Source: Pseudonocardia alaniniphila (GTDB lineage Bacteria > Actinomycetota > Actinomycetes > Mycobacteriales > Pseudonocardiaceae). From it: 64,000 bases of DNA. The stretch is from assembly GCF_022524485.1 (NCBI RefSeq), contig NZ_JAKXMK010000027.1:1-64000 (forward strand). Reading direction: 5' to 3'. Made by a program: the position numbers and the translations under genes. The notes beneath the pieces were generated by a model. It ran no database searches, was not told where the DNA came from, and saw nothing but the letters and a program-made list of their open reading frames with translations. Positions 16,295 through 24,532 of the stretch are shown piece after piece; position 1 is the first letter of the stretch, and the number at the start of each line of letters is the position of its first letter.

Positions 16295-16647
16295 TCCGCA
16301 TCGACCCGACGTCCGCCGTACCGCTGGGCGACCAGGTGGCCGCCTCGGTGCGGCGGGCGATCGCCGACGGGCAGGTGGTGGCGGGGGAGAAGCTACCGCC
16401 GGCCCGGGAGGTCGCCGAGTCGTTGGGCATCAACCTGCACACGGTGCTGCGCGGCTACCAGCGCCTGCGGGACGAGGGGCTGGTGGATCTGCGCCGGGGC
16501 CGCGGCGCCGTGCTCACCTCGGCGGCGACGAGCGGCCAGGCCAGGATCGCCGAACGTGCGGCCGAGCTGGTGGATCTCGCCCGCAGTATGGGTCTCGGTG
16601 AGCAGGACGTGCTGGGCCTCGTCCGAAGCGCGTTCCAACAGGGATAG
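16288..16647 (+). CDS. GntR-family (YtrA subfamily) transcriptional regulator
   Basis: 119 residues from TTG 16288, overlapping the previous gene's end. RIDPTSAVPLGDQVAASVRRAI is the typical YtrA-type start; the winged helix includes KLPPAREVAESLGINLHTVLRGYQRL and ends RRGRGAV. Only a short helical C-terminus (about 45 residues) follows, as in YtrA regulators, which lack a large ligand domain. It probably represses its own operon through the palindrome at 15269-15282. Confidence 0.9.
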   Translation: MLIRIDPTSAVPLGDQVAASVRRAIADGQVVAGEKLPPAREVAESLGINLHTVLRGYQRLRDEGLVDLRRGRGAVLTSAATSGQARIAERAAELVDLARSMGLGEQDVLGLVRSAFQQG

Positions 16648-16653
16648 CGATGG

Positions 16654-16690
16654 GGTCGGCGGATCCGTCGCGGGGTCGGATCCGCCGACC
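16654..16690. terminator. 13-bp stem intrinsic-type hairpin
   Basis: GGTCGGCGGATCC (16654-16666) and GGATCCGCCGACC (16678-16690) are perfectly complementary with an 11-nt loop, 7 bp after the YtrA-type gene stop. No T-tract follows, as is common in high-GC actinobacteria. It likely ends the membrane protein-regulator transcript. Confidence 0.7.
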
Positions 16691-16808
16691 ATCTGCTGCT
16701 CTGTGTAGTCACAGATGACGCAATGCGACAAGCGATCGTCACATCCGTAACTTACGCCCCTATCGTGTCTCTGTTCCCAATGTTGCTGTATCCGTAGCGT
16801 CGCTCCAC

Positions 16809-17981
16809 GTGACGCGCCTGCCCACGTGGATCGCCCCGGTGGCGACCGCACTCGCGCTCCTCGGTGCGTTCGTGAGCCCCGGGAGCGCGGAGGCGCTCGT
16901 CGAGTCGCCCCGGACCGTCGAGTACGTGGTGCACACCCACTCCGCGACCGACACGGCGGCCGTCGCCGGTGCGCTCGGCGTCCGGCCGACGGCCACGTTC
17001 GATCGGGCGTTCGCCGGCTTCGCCGCCCGCCTTGATCAGGCCCAGGTCCAACGGCTCGGTGCGCTGCCCGGCGTGGTCGGCTTCGAGGAGGACCGCAGGC
17101 TGGACGTGCTCGTGCCGCGAGCCCTCCGGGGGCTGAAGGCGCTGGAAGGCGTCCAGGACAGCCCGCCCAACTGGGGGCTCGACCGCATCGACCAGCGGGG
17201 GCTCCCACTCGACGGCCGCTTCACCGCGCGGGCGACGGGCGCAGGCGTGACGATCTACGTGTTGGACACCGGCATCGACACGACCCATCCCGAGTTCACC
17301 GGGAGGGCCACAGTCGGGCTGAACTCCGCTGACGACGTCAACGGCGACTGCGACGGCCACGGCACCGTGGTGGCGGGCATCGCGGGCTCCTACCACTACG
17401 GGGTGGCCAAGGAGGCGCAGCTGCGCTCGGTCAAGGTGCTCGACTGCGGTGGCTCGGGCTCCTTGTCGTCCCTGCTGGCGGGGATCGACTACGTGGCCAG
17501 GGACCACCGGGGTCCGTCCGTCGCGGTGATGTCGTGGAGCTACGGCCAGTCGGATGTGCTCACGTCAGCGGTGACGGAACTCGTCAACAGAGGCGTCTTC
17601 GTGGCCTCGTCCGCGGGCAACTCCGGTTCGAACGACTGCGGGTCGGCGCCGCGCGCATCGCGGGGTGTGCTGGTCGTGGCGAACTCGACCATCGACGACG
17701 AACGGGGTCCGAGGTCCTCCACAGGAGACTGTGTGGACCTCTATGCCCCGGGCACGGGCATCCGGTCGACCTTCCCCGGCGGCGGCACGGCGTCCTACAC
17801 GGGCACGTCGATGGCCGCGCCGCACGCCGCCGGGGTGGCGGCCCTCTACAAGCAGACCTACGGTGACGCGCCCAGCAGCACCGTGGAGCAGTGGATCGTG
17901 GGCAGCGCGACGCCGGGTGTCATCGACGGCGGCGGCGCGGGTGGCACCCCGAACCTCCTGCTCTACATGGGCGGCCTGTGA
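16809..17981 (+). CDS. Secreted S8 (subtilisin/proteinase K-like) serine protease
   Basis: 390 residues from GTG 16809. A signal peptide (about 1-28) is followed by an I9-type propeptide (about 35-105, EYVVHTHSATDTAAVAGALG, ARLDQAQVQRLGALPGVVGFEED). The catalytic triad is Asp153 (YVLDTGID), His184 (CDGHGTVVAG, with Val where GHGTHVAG is typical) and Ser334 (YTGTSMAAPHAAG). Oxyanion Asn lies in SSAGNSG. A complete extracellular endopeptidase of the proteinase K group. A CTGTG-TAGT-CACAG inverted repeat at 16701-16714 lies in the promoter region. Convergent with the aldehyde dehydrogenase. Confidence 0.93.
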   Translation: MTRLPTWIAPVATALALLGAFVSPGSAEALVESPRTVEYVVHTHSATDTAAVAGALGVRPTATFDRAFAGFAARLDQAQVQRLGALPGVVGFEEDRRLDVLVPRALRGLKALEGVQDSPPNWGLDRIDQRGLPLDGRFTARATGAGVTIYVLDTGIDTTHPEFTGRATVGLNSADDVNGDCDGHGTVVAGIAGSYHYGVAKEAQLRSVKVLDCGGSGSLSSLLAGIDYVARDHRGPSVAVMSWSYGQSDVLTSAVTELVNRGVFVASSAGNSGSNDCGSAPRASRGVLVVANSTIDDERGPRSSTGDCVDLYAPGTGIRSTFPGGGTASYTGTSMAAPHAAGVAALYKQTYGDAPSSTVEQWIVGSATPGVIDGGGAGGTPNLLLYMGGL

Positions 17982-18002
17982 CGAGTCAGGTGCCGGACCT
18001 GC

Positions 18003-19436
18003 TCAGTACTTGCTCATGACGTGCTTGATGCGGGTGTAGTCCTCGAGCGAGTACCCGGACAGGTCCTTGCCGTAGCCGGACTCCTTGAACCCGCCGTGCG
18101 GCATCTCCGCGACCAGCGGGATGTGGCAGTTGACCCAGACGCAGCCGAAGTCCAGGGCCCGCGACAGCCTGATCGTGCGGGAGTGGTCGCTCGTCCAGAC
18201 GCTCGACGCGAGGCCGTAGGGCGTGCCGTTGGCGAACGCGACGGCCTCGTCCTCGTCGGTGAAGGTCTGCACCGTGATGACCGGGCCGAAGACCTCGGTC
18301 TGCACGATCTCGTCGTCCTGCTGCAGCCCGCTCACCACGGTGGGCGGGTAGAACCAGCCCGGGCCGTCGGCCGGTGCGCCACCCGTGAGCACCCGCGCGT
18401 GCGACGGCACCCGTTCGAGCAGGCCCGAGACCTTCGAGAGCTGGTCCGGGTTGTTCAGCGGCGGGATGAAGAGGTCCTCGGCACCGGGCTGCTCGTCACG
18501 GGAGAACAGGACACCGCCTGCCTCCGCGGCCAGTGCCTCTGCGAGCGCGTCGGCCACGTCGGCGTGCGCGATCACCCGGGTGGCCGCGGTGCAGTCCTGA
18601 CCGGCGTTGAAGAACCCGGCCACGGCGATGTCGGCCGCGGCGGCCTTGACGTCGACGTCGTCGAACACGATGACCGGCGCGTTGCCGCCGAGCTCGAGGT
18701 GCACCCGGGCGACGCGGGACGCCGCGGCGGCGGCCACCGACTTGCCTGCCGGGATGCTGCCCGTGATCGCCAGCATGGCCGGGATCGGGTGCTCGCTCAT
18801 CGCGACGCCGGTGGAGCGGTCGCCGCACACGACGTTGAGCACGCCGGGAGGGAGCGCCTCGGAGAACAGCTCGCCGAGCCGAACCGTGCTGGCCGGAGTG
18901 GTGTCCGACGGCTTGAGCACCATGGTGTTGCCTGCGGCGATCGCCGGGCCGATCTTCCAGATCGCCATCATCATCGGGTAGTTCCACGGCGTGATCGAGC
19001 CGATCACCCCGAGCGGTTCCCGCCGGATCGACGAGGAATGACTCTCCATGTACTCGCCCGTGGAGCGGCCCTCGAGGTGCCGGGCGGCACCGGCGAAGAA
19101 CCGGAGCTGGTCGACCATCGGGCCGATCTCCTCCGACAGCGTCAGCCCGGTGGGCTTGCCCGTGTCGCGCGCCTCGATCTCGACGAGCTCCTCGCCGTGG
19201 GCCTGGACCGCGTCGGCCATCGCGAGCAGCGCGTTCATGCGGTCGCTCGGCGTGGTGTCGCGCCAGCCCTCGTCGAACGCGCGCCGGGCGCTGCGGTAGG
19301 CGGCGTCGACGTCGGCGGGCCCGGAGAGCGGCGAGGTTGCGTACACCTCGCCCGTCTTCGGGTCCGAGATGTCGAGGGTGCGCCCGTCGGCCGCGGGTGC
19401 TGGCTTACCGTCGACGATGTTGTGGAACGTCTGCAT
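18003..19436 (-). CDS. Aldehyde dehydrogenase, probably gamma-aminobutyraldehyde-type
   Basis: 477 residues. NAD(P)-dependent ALDH with the substrate/cofactor strand ITPWNYPMMMAIWKI, general base Glu in HLELGGNAPV and nucleophile Cys in FFNAGQDCTAATR; the Glu motif EVFGPVITV is also present. The NAGQDC context and the immediate polyamine transporter operon upstream (43 bp from its last gene) point to oxidation of 4-aminobutanal from putrescine to GABA. It is the distal gene of a five-gene unit. No putrescine oxidase or aminotransferase is in the window. Confidence 0.88.
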   Translation of the reverse strand: MQTFHNIVDGKPAPAADGRTLDISDPKTGEVYATSPLSGPADVDAAYRSARRAFDEGWRDTTPSDRMNALLAMADAVQAHGEELVEIEARDTGKPTGLTLSEEIGPMVDQLRFFAGAARHLEGRSTGEYMESHSSSIRREPLGVIGSITPWNYPMMMAIWKIGPAIAAGNTMVLKPSDTTPASTVRLGELFSEALPPGVLNVVCGDRSTGVAMSEHPIPAMLAITGSIPAGKSVAAAAASRVARVHLELGGNAPVIVFDDVDVKAAAADIAVAGFFNAGQDCTAATRVIAHADVADALAEALAAEAGGVLFSRDEQPGAEDLFIPPLNNPDQLSKVSGLLERVPSHARVLTGGAPADGPGWFYPPTVVSGLQQDDEIVQTEVFGPVITVQTFTDEDEAVAFANGTPYGLASSVWTSDHSRTIRLSRALDFGCVWVNCHIPLVAEMPHGGFKESGYGKDLSGYSLEDYTRIKHVMSKY

Positions 19437-19479
19437 GACGGGCCCCTCTCACTTCGTGTAGTTCACTTGGTAGCCGCGC

Positions 19480-20283
19480 TTATTTCGTCGCTGCGCCGGC
19501 GGAGTCACCGGACAGCCGGTTGGCCAGGTAGACCGGGAGCACCGAGATCACGACCAGCACCGCGGCCGCGACGTTGACCACCGGCAGCTGGTTGGGGCGG
19601 AAGAGGTTCTGGAAGATCCACAGCGGCAGCGTCTGAAGGCCTGGTCCCGCGGTGAACGTCGTGACGATGATCTCGTCGAAGGACAGCGCGAACGCCAGCA
19701 GGGCACCGGCAACGATGGCACCGCGCAGCGCCGGGAAGGTGACGTGTCGCCAGGTGGCCCACGGCGTGGCTCCGAGGTCCATCGAGGCCTCCTCCAGCGT
19801 GCCCGCCATCCGCCGCAACCGTGCGGAGGCATTGTTCACCACGATCACGATGCAGAACGTGGCGTGGCCCGCCACCAGCGTGAAGAAGGTCAGCCCGCCC
19901 AGAACCTGGGTGAACATCGTGTTCAGCGCGATGCCGGTGACGATGCCCGGCAGCGCGATCGGCAGCACCACGAGCAGCGACACGGCGTCGCGGCCGAAGA
20001 ACTCGTAGCGGGTGAGCGCCAGCGAGGCGAGGGTGCCGAGGACCACGGCGACGAGCGTGGCCAGCAGCGCCACCTCCACCGAGGTGAGCAGGGCCGCGCG
20101 CACGCCGTCGTTGGTGGCGGTGACCTGCCACCAGTGCAGGGTGAGGCCCGGTGGCGGCCAGGCGAAGACCCGGCTCGTCGAGAACGAGTTGAGGATCACC
20201 AGCAGCAGCGGCACATAGACGAACGTCAGGACGCCGGCGGCGGCCGCGCGCAGCAGCCAGCGGGCCGGGGTGGAGAGGATCAC
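19480..20283 (-). CDS. potC: Polyamine-type ABC transporter permease (PotC-like)
   Basis: 267 residues, six hydrophobic segments. It starts with a transmembrane helix (AAAAGVLTFVYVPLLLVILNSF, in two parts), and the EAA coupling loop is EEASMDLGATPWATWRHVTFP at about residues 166-186. The NSFSTSR stretch after helix 1 is typical of PotC/YdcV permeases. It lies 13 bp below the companion permease. Inner-membrane half of a putrescine/spermidine importer; the ligand is assigned from context. Confidence 0.85.
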   Translation of the reverse strand: MILSTPARWLLRAAAAGVLTFVYVPLLLVILNSFSTSRVFAWPPPGLTLHWWQVTATNDGVRAALLTSVEVALLATLVAVVLGTLASLALTRYEFFGRDAVSLLVVLPIALPGIVTGIALNTMFTQVLGGLTFFTLVAGHATFCIVIVVNNASARLRRMAGTLEEASMDLGATPWATWRHVTFPALRGAIVAGALLAFALSFDEIIVTTFTAGPGLQTLPLWIFQNLFRPNQLPVVNVAAAVLVVISVLPVYLANRLSGDSAGAATK

Positions 20284-20296
20284 GGGTGCCGCCCTC

Positions 20297-21163
20297 CTAG
20301 AGCCGGGACAGGGCGCCGGTGCGCCGGATCGTCAGCAGGTAGGCCGCCATCACGATCAGCGGCAGGATGGCCACGGCTGCGGCGAACGGAAGATCGACCG
20401 AGAAGGTCGAGTAGACCATGTTGCCCAGCATCTGATGGGTGCCGCCGACGGTCTGCACCGTGATGTAGTCGCCGAGCGACAACGAGAACGTGAACACCGA
20501 GCCTGCGGCGATCGACGGCGCGAGCAGCGGCAGCATCACGGTGCGGAAGGACGTCCACGGGCGGGCGCCGAGATCCGCGGTGGCCTCGAGGAACGAGCCG
20601 CGCATCGAACTGATCCCCGCGTACACCGGCAGCACCATGTAGGGCAGCCAGAGATAGGTGAGGGTCACGATCACGGCGATCCAGCCGTAGCCCGGGCTCA
20701 GCGAGCCGAGGAGACCACCCTCCGGCACGAGCAGCATGCGCCATGCGTAGATCTTGACCAGGTACGACGCCCACAGCGGGGTCAGCACGAGCGCCACCAG
20801 CACCGGGCGCGAGCGCGGACGTGCCACGAGCGCCATGAAGGCCGCCAGCGGGAGCGCGAGCACGACGCAGAGCAGCGTGACGCCCACCGCGACCCCCACC
20901 GTGCGCAGAGCGGTGAGCAGGTACTCCGGCGTGGTCAGGACGTCGACGACGTTGTCGGTGGAGAACTCGTACTCGATCCGCCCGGTGAAGCTGTTGGTGC
21001 TGAAGAAGGCCGTGGCCAGCAGCAGGGCCAGCGGCGCGATGTACAAGAGGACGAGCCAGACGAGCGCGGGCGTGAGCAGACCGGTGAGGCGAAGGGCCGG
21101 TCGACGGTGCAGCACCGCCTGCAGGCGCCGCGACAGGGCGGGCGGCGCCGGGGTGCTTGTCAC
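20297..21163 (-). CDS. potB: Polyamine-type ABC transporter permease (PotB-like)
   Basis: 288 residues from GTG 21163. An in-frame GTG at 21226 is less likely because it lies inside a hairpin. Six membrane segments, beginning GLLTPALVWLVLLYIAPLAL. The EAA loop is EATADLGARPWTSFRTVMLP, about residue 188 onward. SLSLGDYITVQTVGG is typical of PotB permeases. It forms the channel with the next gene and follows the binding protein after a 100-bp gap holding a hairpin. Confidence 0.85.
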   Translation of the reverse strand: MTSTPAPPALSRRLQAVLHRRPALRLTGLLTPALVWLVLLYIAPLALLLATAFFSTNSFTGRIEYEFSTDNVVDVLTTPEYLLTALRTVGVAVGVTLLCVVLALPLAAFMALVARPRSRPVLVALVLTPLWASYLVKIYAWRMLLVPEGGLLGSLSPGYGWIAVIVTLTYLWLPYMVLPVYAGISSMRGSFLEATADLGARPWTSFRTVMLPLLAPSIAAGSVFTFSLSLGDYITVQTVGGTHQMLGNMVYSTFSVDLPFAAAVAILPLIVMAAYLLTIRRTGALSRL

Positions 21164-21200
21164 GCTGGACAAGATCTCCTCCACGATGCGAGGTACGGCC

Positions 21201-21230
21201 GGGTGCGACCCACCGTTGCGGGTCACACCC
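21201..21230. terminator. Hairpin between binding-protein and permease genes (possible attenuator)
   Basis: GGGTGCGACCC (21201-21211) and GGGTCACACCC (21220-21230) pair over 11 bp with one G-U, enclosing an 8-nt loop, in the 97-bp gap between the potD-like stop and the potB-like start. Such hairpins commonly stabilise or terminate part of the transcript so that the binding protein is made in excess. Inferred from structure only. Confidence 0.5.
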
Positions 21231-21259
21231 GGCCGCGGGTGTCGATCTGTGGTGCTGGC

Positions 21260-22462
21260 TCAGCTGTTCTGGAGCTCGGTCCAGGCACGGACCCAGTCGT
21301 CGTAGCCGATGCACTCCACGTCCCGGCGACCGTCGATGCACTGCTCGATGGGGGTCGTCCAGTAGTAGACGTTGTCCCAGAAGCCCGTCTCCTGCGCGTG
21401 GTACTGGGTGCAGTGGTCCGGGTTCTTGGTCAGCGCGCAGGACTTGGTGTTGGCCGGGGCCTCACCGAAGTACTCCGCGACCTGCGCGTTCGCCTCGGGG
21501 GAGACGATGTGGTTCAGCCACTGGTACGCGCAGTTGATGTGCTCGGTGTTCTTCTTGATCATCCACGTGTCCGACCAGCCGGTCGCTCCCTCGACGGGCT
21601 TGGTGGTGCCCACCGTGGTGGCGTCGGTGTTGGCCAGGTTCGCGGTGAGCTGCCAGCCCATCCCCTCCGACAGGGTGCCGGAAGCGAGGCCCTGGCCCTG
21701 CTTCACGTAGTCGCCCCAGTACTCGCCCAGCATCGGCTTCTGCTGGCGCAGCAGCGCCATCGCGGCGTCGAACTGCGTCTGGTCGAGAGCGTAGGGGTTC
21801 TTGATCCCCAGCTCCGGCTGCTTGGCCATCAGGTAGACGGCGGCGTCGGCGATGTAGATCGCGTCACCGTAGGCGCTGAGCTTGCCGGCTGCCGGCGAGC
21901 CCGGCTCCCACATGTCCGCCCACGAGGTGGGCGGGGTGGGGTGCGTGGCGAGGTTGTAGAGCAGCAGGTTCGCCCCGCGGCCGTGCGGGATGCCGTAGCT
22001 CTTCCCGGCAACGGTGTTCCAGGGCTTGTTCTTCAGGTCGGGCAGGATGTCCGCATAGTTGGGGACCAGGTCGGTGTTGACCGGCTGCACGCGGTCGCCG
22101 TAGACGAGCCGCAGCGACGCGTCACCGGACGCCGAGACCACGTCGTACTCGCCCGTGGAGAACAGCTGCACGGCCTCGGCCGAGGTGGCGAACGTCTTGA
22201 CCGACACCTGGCAGCCGGTGGCCTGCTCGAACGGGGTGACCCAGTCGACGGCCGGGTCGGTGGACCCGTCCTCGGCATAGCCCGGCCACGCCAGCACGGA
22301 CAGCGCCCCCTCGCCCTGACCGACGGGACCGGCGTAGGCGGTGGCCTCCGGCGGGGAGTCGTCCAGAACCGGAGCAGTGTCCTCACTGCTGCCGCACGCG
22401 GCGAGTGCCAGCCCGAGGGCTCCGACCAGCGCGACTGTGCGCAGCGCTGTCTGACATCTCAT
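21260..22462 (-). CDS. potD: Polyamine-type ABC transporter substrate-binding lipoprotein (PotD-like)
   Basis: 400 residues from ATG 22462, after a GGGAGAGAGAG tract; the frame is open upstream but without homology. Signal peptide with lipobox LALAACG near residue 20. The mature protein is a family-1 periplasmic-type binding protein: LSVLAWPGYAEDG at its start, VDWVTPFEQATGCQVSVKTF, and WSDTWMIKKNTEHINCAYQWLNHI near the end. Long for PotD; it resembles YdcS/putrescine-type binding proteins. Captures the ligand for the permease pair. Confidence 0.85.
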   Translation of the reverse strand: MRCQTALRTVALVGALGLALAACGSSEDTAPVLDDSPPEATAYAGPVGQGEGALSVLAWPGYAEDGSTDPAVDWVTPFEQATGCQVSVKTFATSAEAVQLFSTGEYDVVSASGDASLRLVYGDRVQPVNTDLVPNYADILPDLKNKPWNTVAGKSYGIPHGRGANLLLYNLATHPTPPTSWADMWEPGSPAAGKLSAYGDAIYIADAAVYLMAKQPELGIKNPYALDQTQFDAAMALLRQQKPMLGEYWGDYVKQGQGLASGTLSEGMGWQLTANLANTDATTVGTTKPVEGATGWSDTWMIKKNTEHINCAYQWLNHIVSPEANAQVAEYFGEAPANTKSCALTKNPDHCTQYHAQETGFWDNVYYWTTPIEQCIDGRRDVECIGYDDWVRAWTELQNS

Positions 22463-22551
22463 ATGGATCTCTCTCTCCCGTTCTCTCAGCAGCGCGGTCG
22501 GGCGACGGCGCGACTCGTTATCCCCCGGGGCACACGTCCCCCCGAGGTGGC

Positions 22552-23622
22552 TCACATGAGACGGACCTCGTGCTCCGGCTTCCACGAGAGCCGGACTGCC
22601 TGGCCGCGGCTGAGCGGCTGCCCGTCCGCACCCCCGTTGAGCAGCAGGGCGGACAGCACCCCACCGGCTTCGAGGGCGACGACGCAACGTGTGGTGGCCC
22701 CGGTGTAGACGAGCTCTTCGACGACTCCGTCAGCACTCGTCCGATCCGGGACGGCCGGGGTGTCGGCGGCGGCGACGCTGATCTTCTCCGGCCGGATGCT
22801 CCAGCTGCCATCGCGGCCGAGCACCGACTCGGCGGCCTCTCCGGCCAGCACGTTCGAGGTGCCGACGAACCCGGCGACGAACGACGACGTCGGCCGTTCG
22901 TAGACCTCCTGCGGGGACCCGGACTGTGCCACGCGACCTTCCGAGAAGACGATCGTGCGGTCGGCCAGGGTCAACGCCTCGTCCTGGTCGTGCGTGACGA
23001 ACACGAACGTGATGCCGGAGGAGCGCTGGATCTCCTTGAGCTCGATCTGCATCTGCTCGCGCAGCTTCAGGTCGAGCGCGCCGAGCGGCTCGTCGAGCAG
23101 CAGGACCGCCGGCCGGTCCACCAGCGCGCGGGCCAGGGCGACCCGCTGGCGCTGCCCGCCGGAGAGCGCCGTGGGGTTGCGGTCCTCCAGCCCTTCCAGG
23201 CGCACGGTGGCCAGTGCGGCGAGCGCCCGCTCCCGGCGCTCGGCCCGCGGGACACGTGCGATCCGCAGGGGGTACTCGACGTTCCGCAGCACCGACAGGT
23301 GCGGGAACAGCGCGTAGTCCTGGAACACGGTGTGCACATCGCGGTCGAACGGCGGAGCCGTCGTGACGTCGCGATCGCGCAGCAGCACCGTGCCGGCCGT
23401 GGGCTGCTCGAAGCCGGCGATCAGGCGCAGAACCGTGGTCTTCCCGGAGCCCGACGGGCCTAGCAGCGTGACGAACTCACCCTCGGCGATGTCGAGGTCC
23501 AGGTCGTGGACCGCGACCACTCCACCTGAGAACTCCTTGCGGACACCGCGCAGGGAGATCGCCGGAATCTCGCCGGTGTGCTGCTGCGGCGTGACCGGGA
23601 CGGATCGAGCGACAGACGGCAC
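22552..23622 (-). CDS. potA: Polyamine-type ABC transporter ATPase (PotA-like)
   Basis: 356 residues. Walker A GPSGSGKTT, Q-loop VFQDYALFPHLSVLRNVEYPL, signature LSGGQRQRVALARAL, Walker B VLLLDEPLGALD and H-loop VTHDQDEAL are intact. A C-terminal TOBE_2 domain (about 260-356) includes WSIRPEKISV. First gene of the minus-strand operon ATPase, binding protein, permeases, aldehyde dehydrogenase. It diverges from a GntR regulator 103 bp away, the likely control gene. Confidence 0.9.
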   Translation of the reverse strand: MPSVARSVPVTPQQHTGEIPAISLRGVRKEFSGGVVAVHDLDLDIAEGEFVTLLGPSGSGKTTVLRLIAGFEQPTAGTVLLRDRDVTTAPPFDRDVHTVFQDYALFPHLSVLRNVEYPLRIARVPRAERRERALAALATVRLEGLEDRNPTALSGGQRQRVALARALVDRPAVLLLDEPLGALDLKLREQMQIELKEIQRSSGITFVFVTHDQDEALTLADRTIVFSEGRVAQSGSPQEVYERPTSSFVAGFVGTSNVLAGEAAESVLGRDGSWSIRPEKISVAAADTPAVPDRTSADGVVEELVYTGATTRCVVALEAGGVLSALLLNGGADGQPLSRGQAVRLSWKPEHEVRLM

Positions 23623-23649
23623 GCACCCCTCCGAGTGATATTCGAGGAT

Positions 23650-23661
23650 AACTTATGAGTT
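23650..23661. promoter_or_regulatory. AACT-N4-AGTT inverted repeat in the polyamine operon promoter
   Basis: The 60-bp AT-rich stretch 23636-23695 separates the divergent ATPase and GntR genes. It holds AACT-TATG-AGTT (23650-23661) followed by more A/T-rich sequence up to 23690. A symmetric half-site pair at this place suits a GntR operator controlling both directions. Candidate only. Confidence 0.4.
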
Positions 23662-23725
23662 TATATGTTTTGAGTCAAATGCTGTGTCAGTCTGGTCTCT
23701 CCGACGCACAGAGGAGATGGGACGG

Positions 23726-24532
23726 GTGCGCAGGGACAGGCCAACGCTGACGGTGGGAGGTAAAGCTGGGGTCTTCGCCCCCCTCGAGGTCAGTAAGCGC
23801 GCCGACGCGGTAGTGCGTCGGCTGTCGGAGGGTATCCGCCTCGGTCTGCTCCTCCCCGACGAGCACCTGCCCAGCGAGAGTGACCTCGCTGAATCCTTCG
23901 GGGTGTCCCCGGTGACCATTCGGGAAGCGCTGACGACGCTGCGTGAACAAGGTCTGGTCGTCACCCGCCGTGGCCGTGGCGGCGGCAGCTTCGTGCGGGA
24001 CGTTCGTGGCGGGGCATCGGACCTCCTCCGCGACCGGTTGCGCGAGGTGAGCCCGTCGGAGCTGCGTGACCTGGCCGACCACTACGTGGCGATCAGCGGT
24101 ACCAGCGCCCTGCTCGCGGCCTACCGCGCCGGTGAGCAGGAGGTGGCGTTGATCACTGCCACTGTTTCGGATCTGGAGTGTGCCACCCACGCCGCCGCGC
24201 GGCGCCGGGCCGAGTTTCGCTTCCAGGTGGAGCTGGCGGCCGCAGCGCAGTCACCACGCCTCACGCGCGCGACGATCAGCCTGCAGTCCGAGGTCGGGCC
24301 CCTGTTGTGGCTGGCCACCTCCAGCGACGCCGACCGCGCCGAGGTGCTGGGGCGTCATCGCGAGATCCTCGCCGCCGTGGCCGCGGGGGACGGCACCCGC
24401 GCGCGATCCCACGCGGTTGCCCACGTCTACGCAGCGCTGGCCCGGGCCATTGCCCTCCAGCTCACGCTGCCGGCGGACGACGAGGACGAGGATGTGCAGC
24501 CCGGCGCGGCGGCCGAGGAGCGTGCCTGGTAG
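23726..24532 (+). CDS. GntR-family (FadR/FCD-type) regulator, likely of the polyamine operon
   Basis: 268 residues from GTG 23726, nine bases after a GAGGAG site; the earlier GTG at 23684 lacks a site. The winged helix is HLPSESDLAESFGVSPVTIREALTTLREQGLVVTRRG in parts (about residues 45-90), followed by an all-helical effector domain (about 100-250) in which HRE and HA/HVY carry the metal-ligand His residues of FCD domains. It is divergent from the polyamine transporter, so GABA, putrescine or an aldehyde is a reasonable effector. Confidence 0.87.
   Translation: MRRDRPTLTVGGKAGVFAPLEVSKRADAVVRRLSEGIRLGLLLPDEHLPSESDLAESFGVSPVTIREALTTLREQGLVVTRRGRGGGSFVRDVRGGASDLLRDRLREVSPSELRDLADHYVAISGTSALLAAYRAGEQEVALITATVSDLECATHAAARRRAEFRFQVELAAAAQSPRLTRATISLQSEVGPLLWLATSSDADRAEVLGRHREILAAVAAGDGTRARSHAVAHVYAALARAIALQLTLPADDEDEDVQPGAAAEERAW

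Noticed and set aside
20270..22708. 812-codon plus-strand open frame
   Set aside because: Antisense to the permease and binding-protein genes, Arg/Gly/His-rich; a high-GC shadow.
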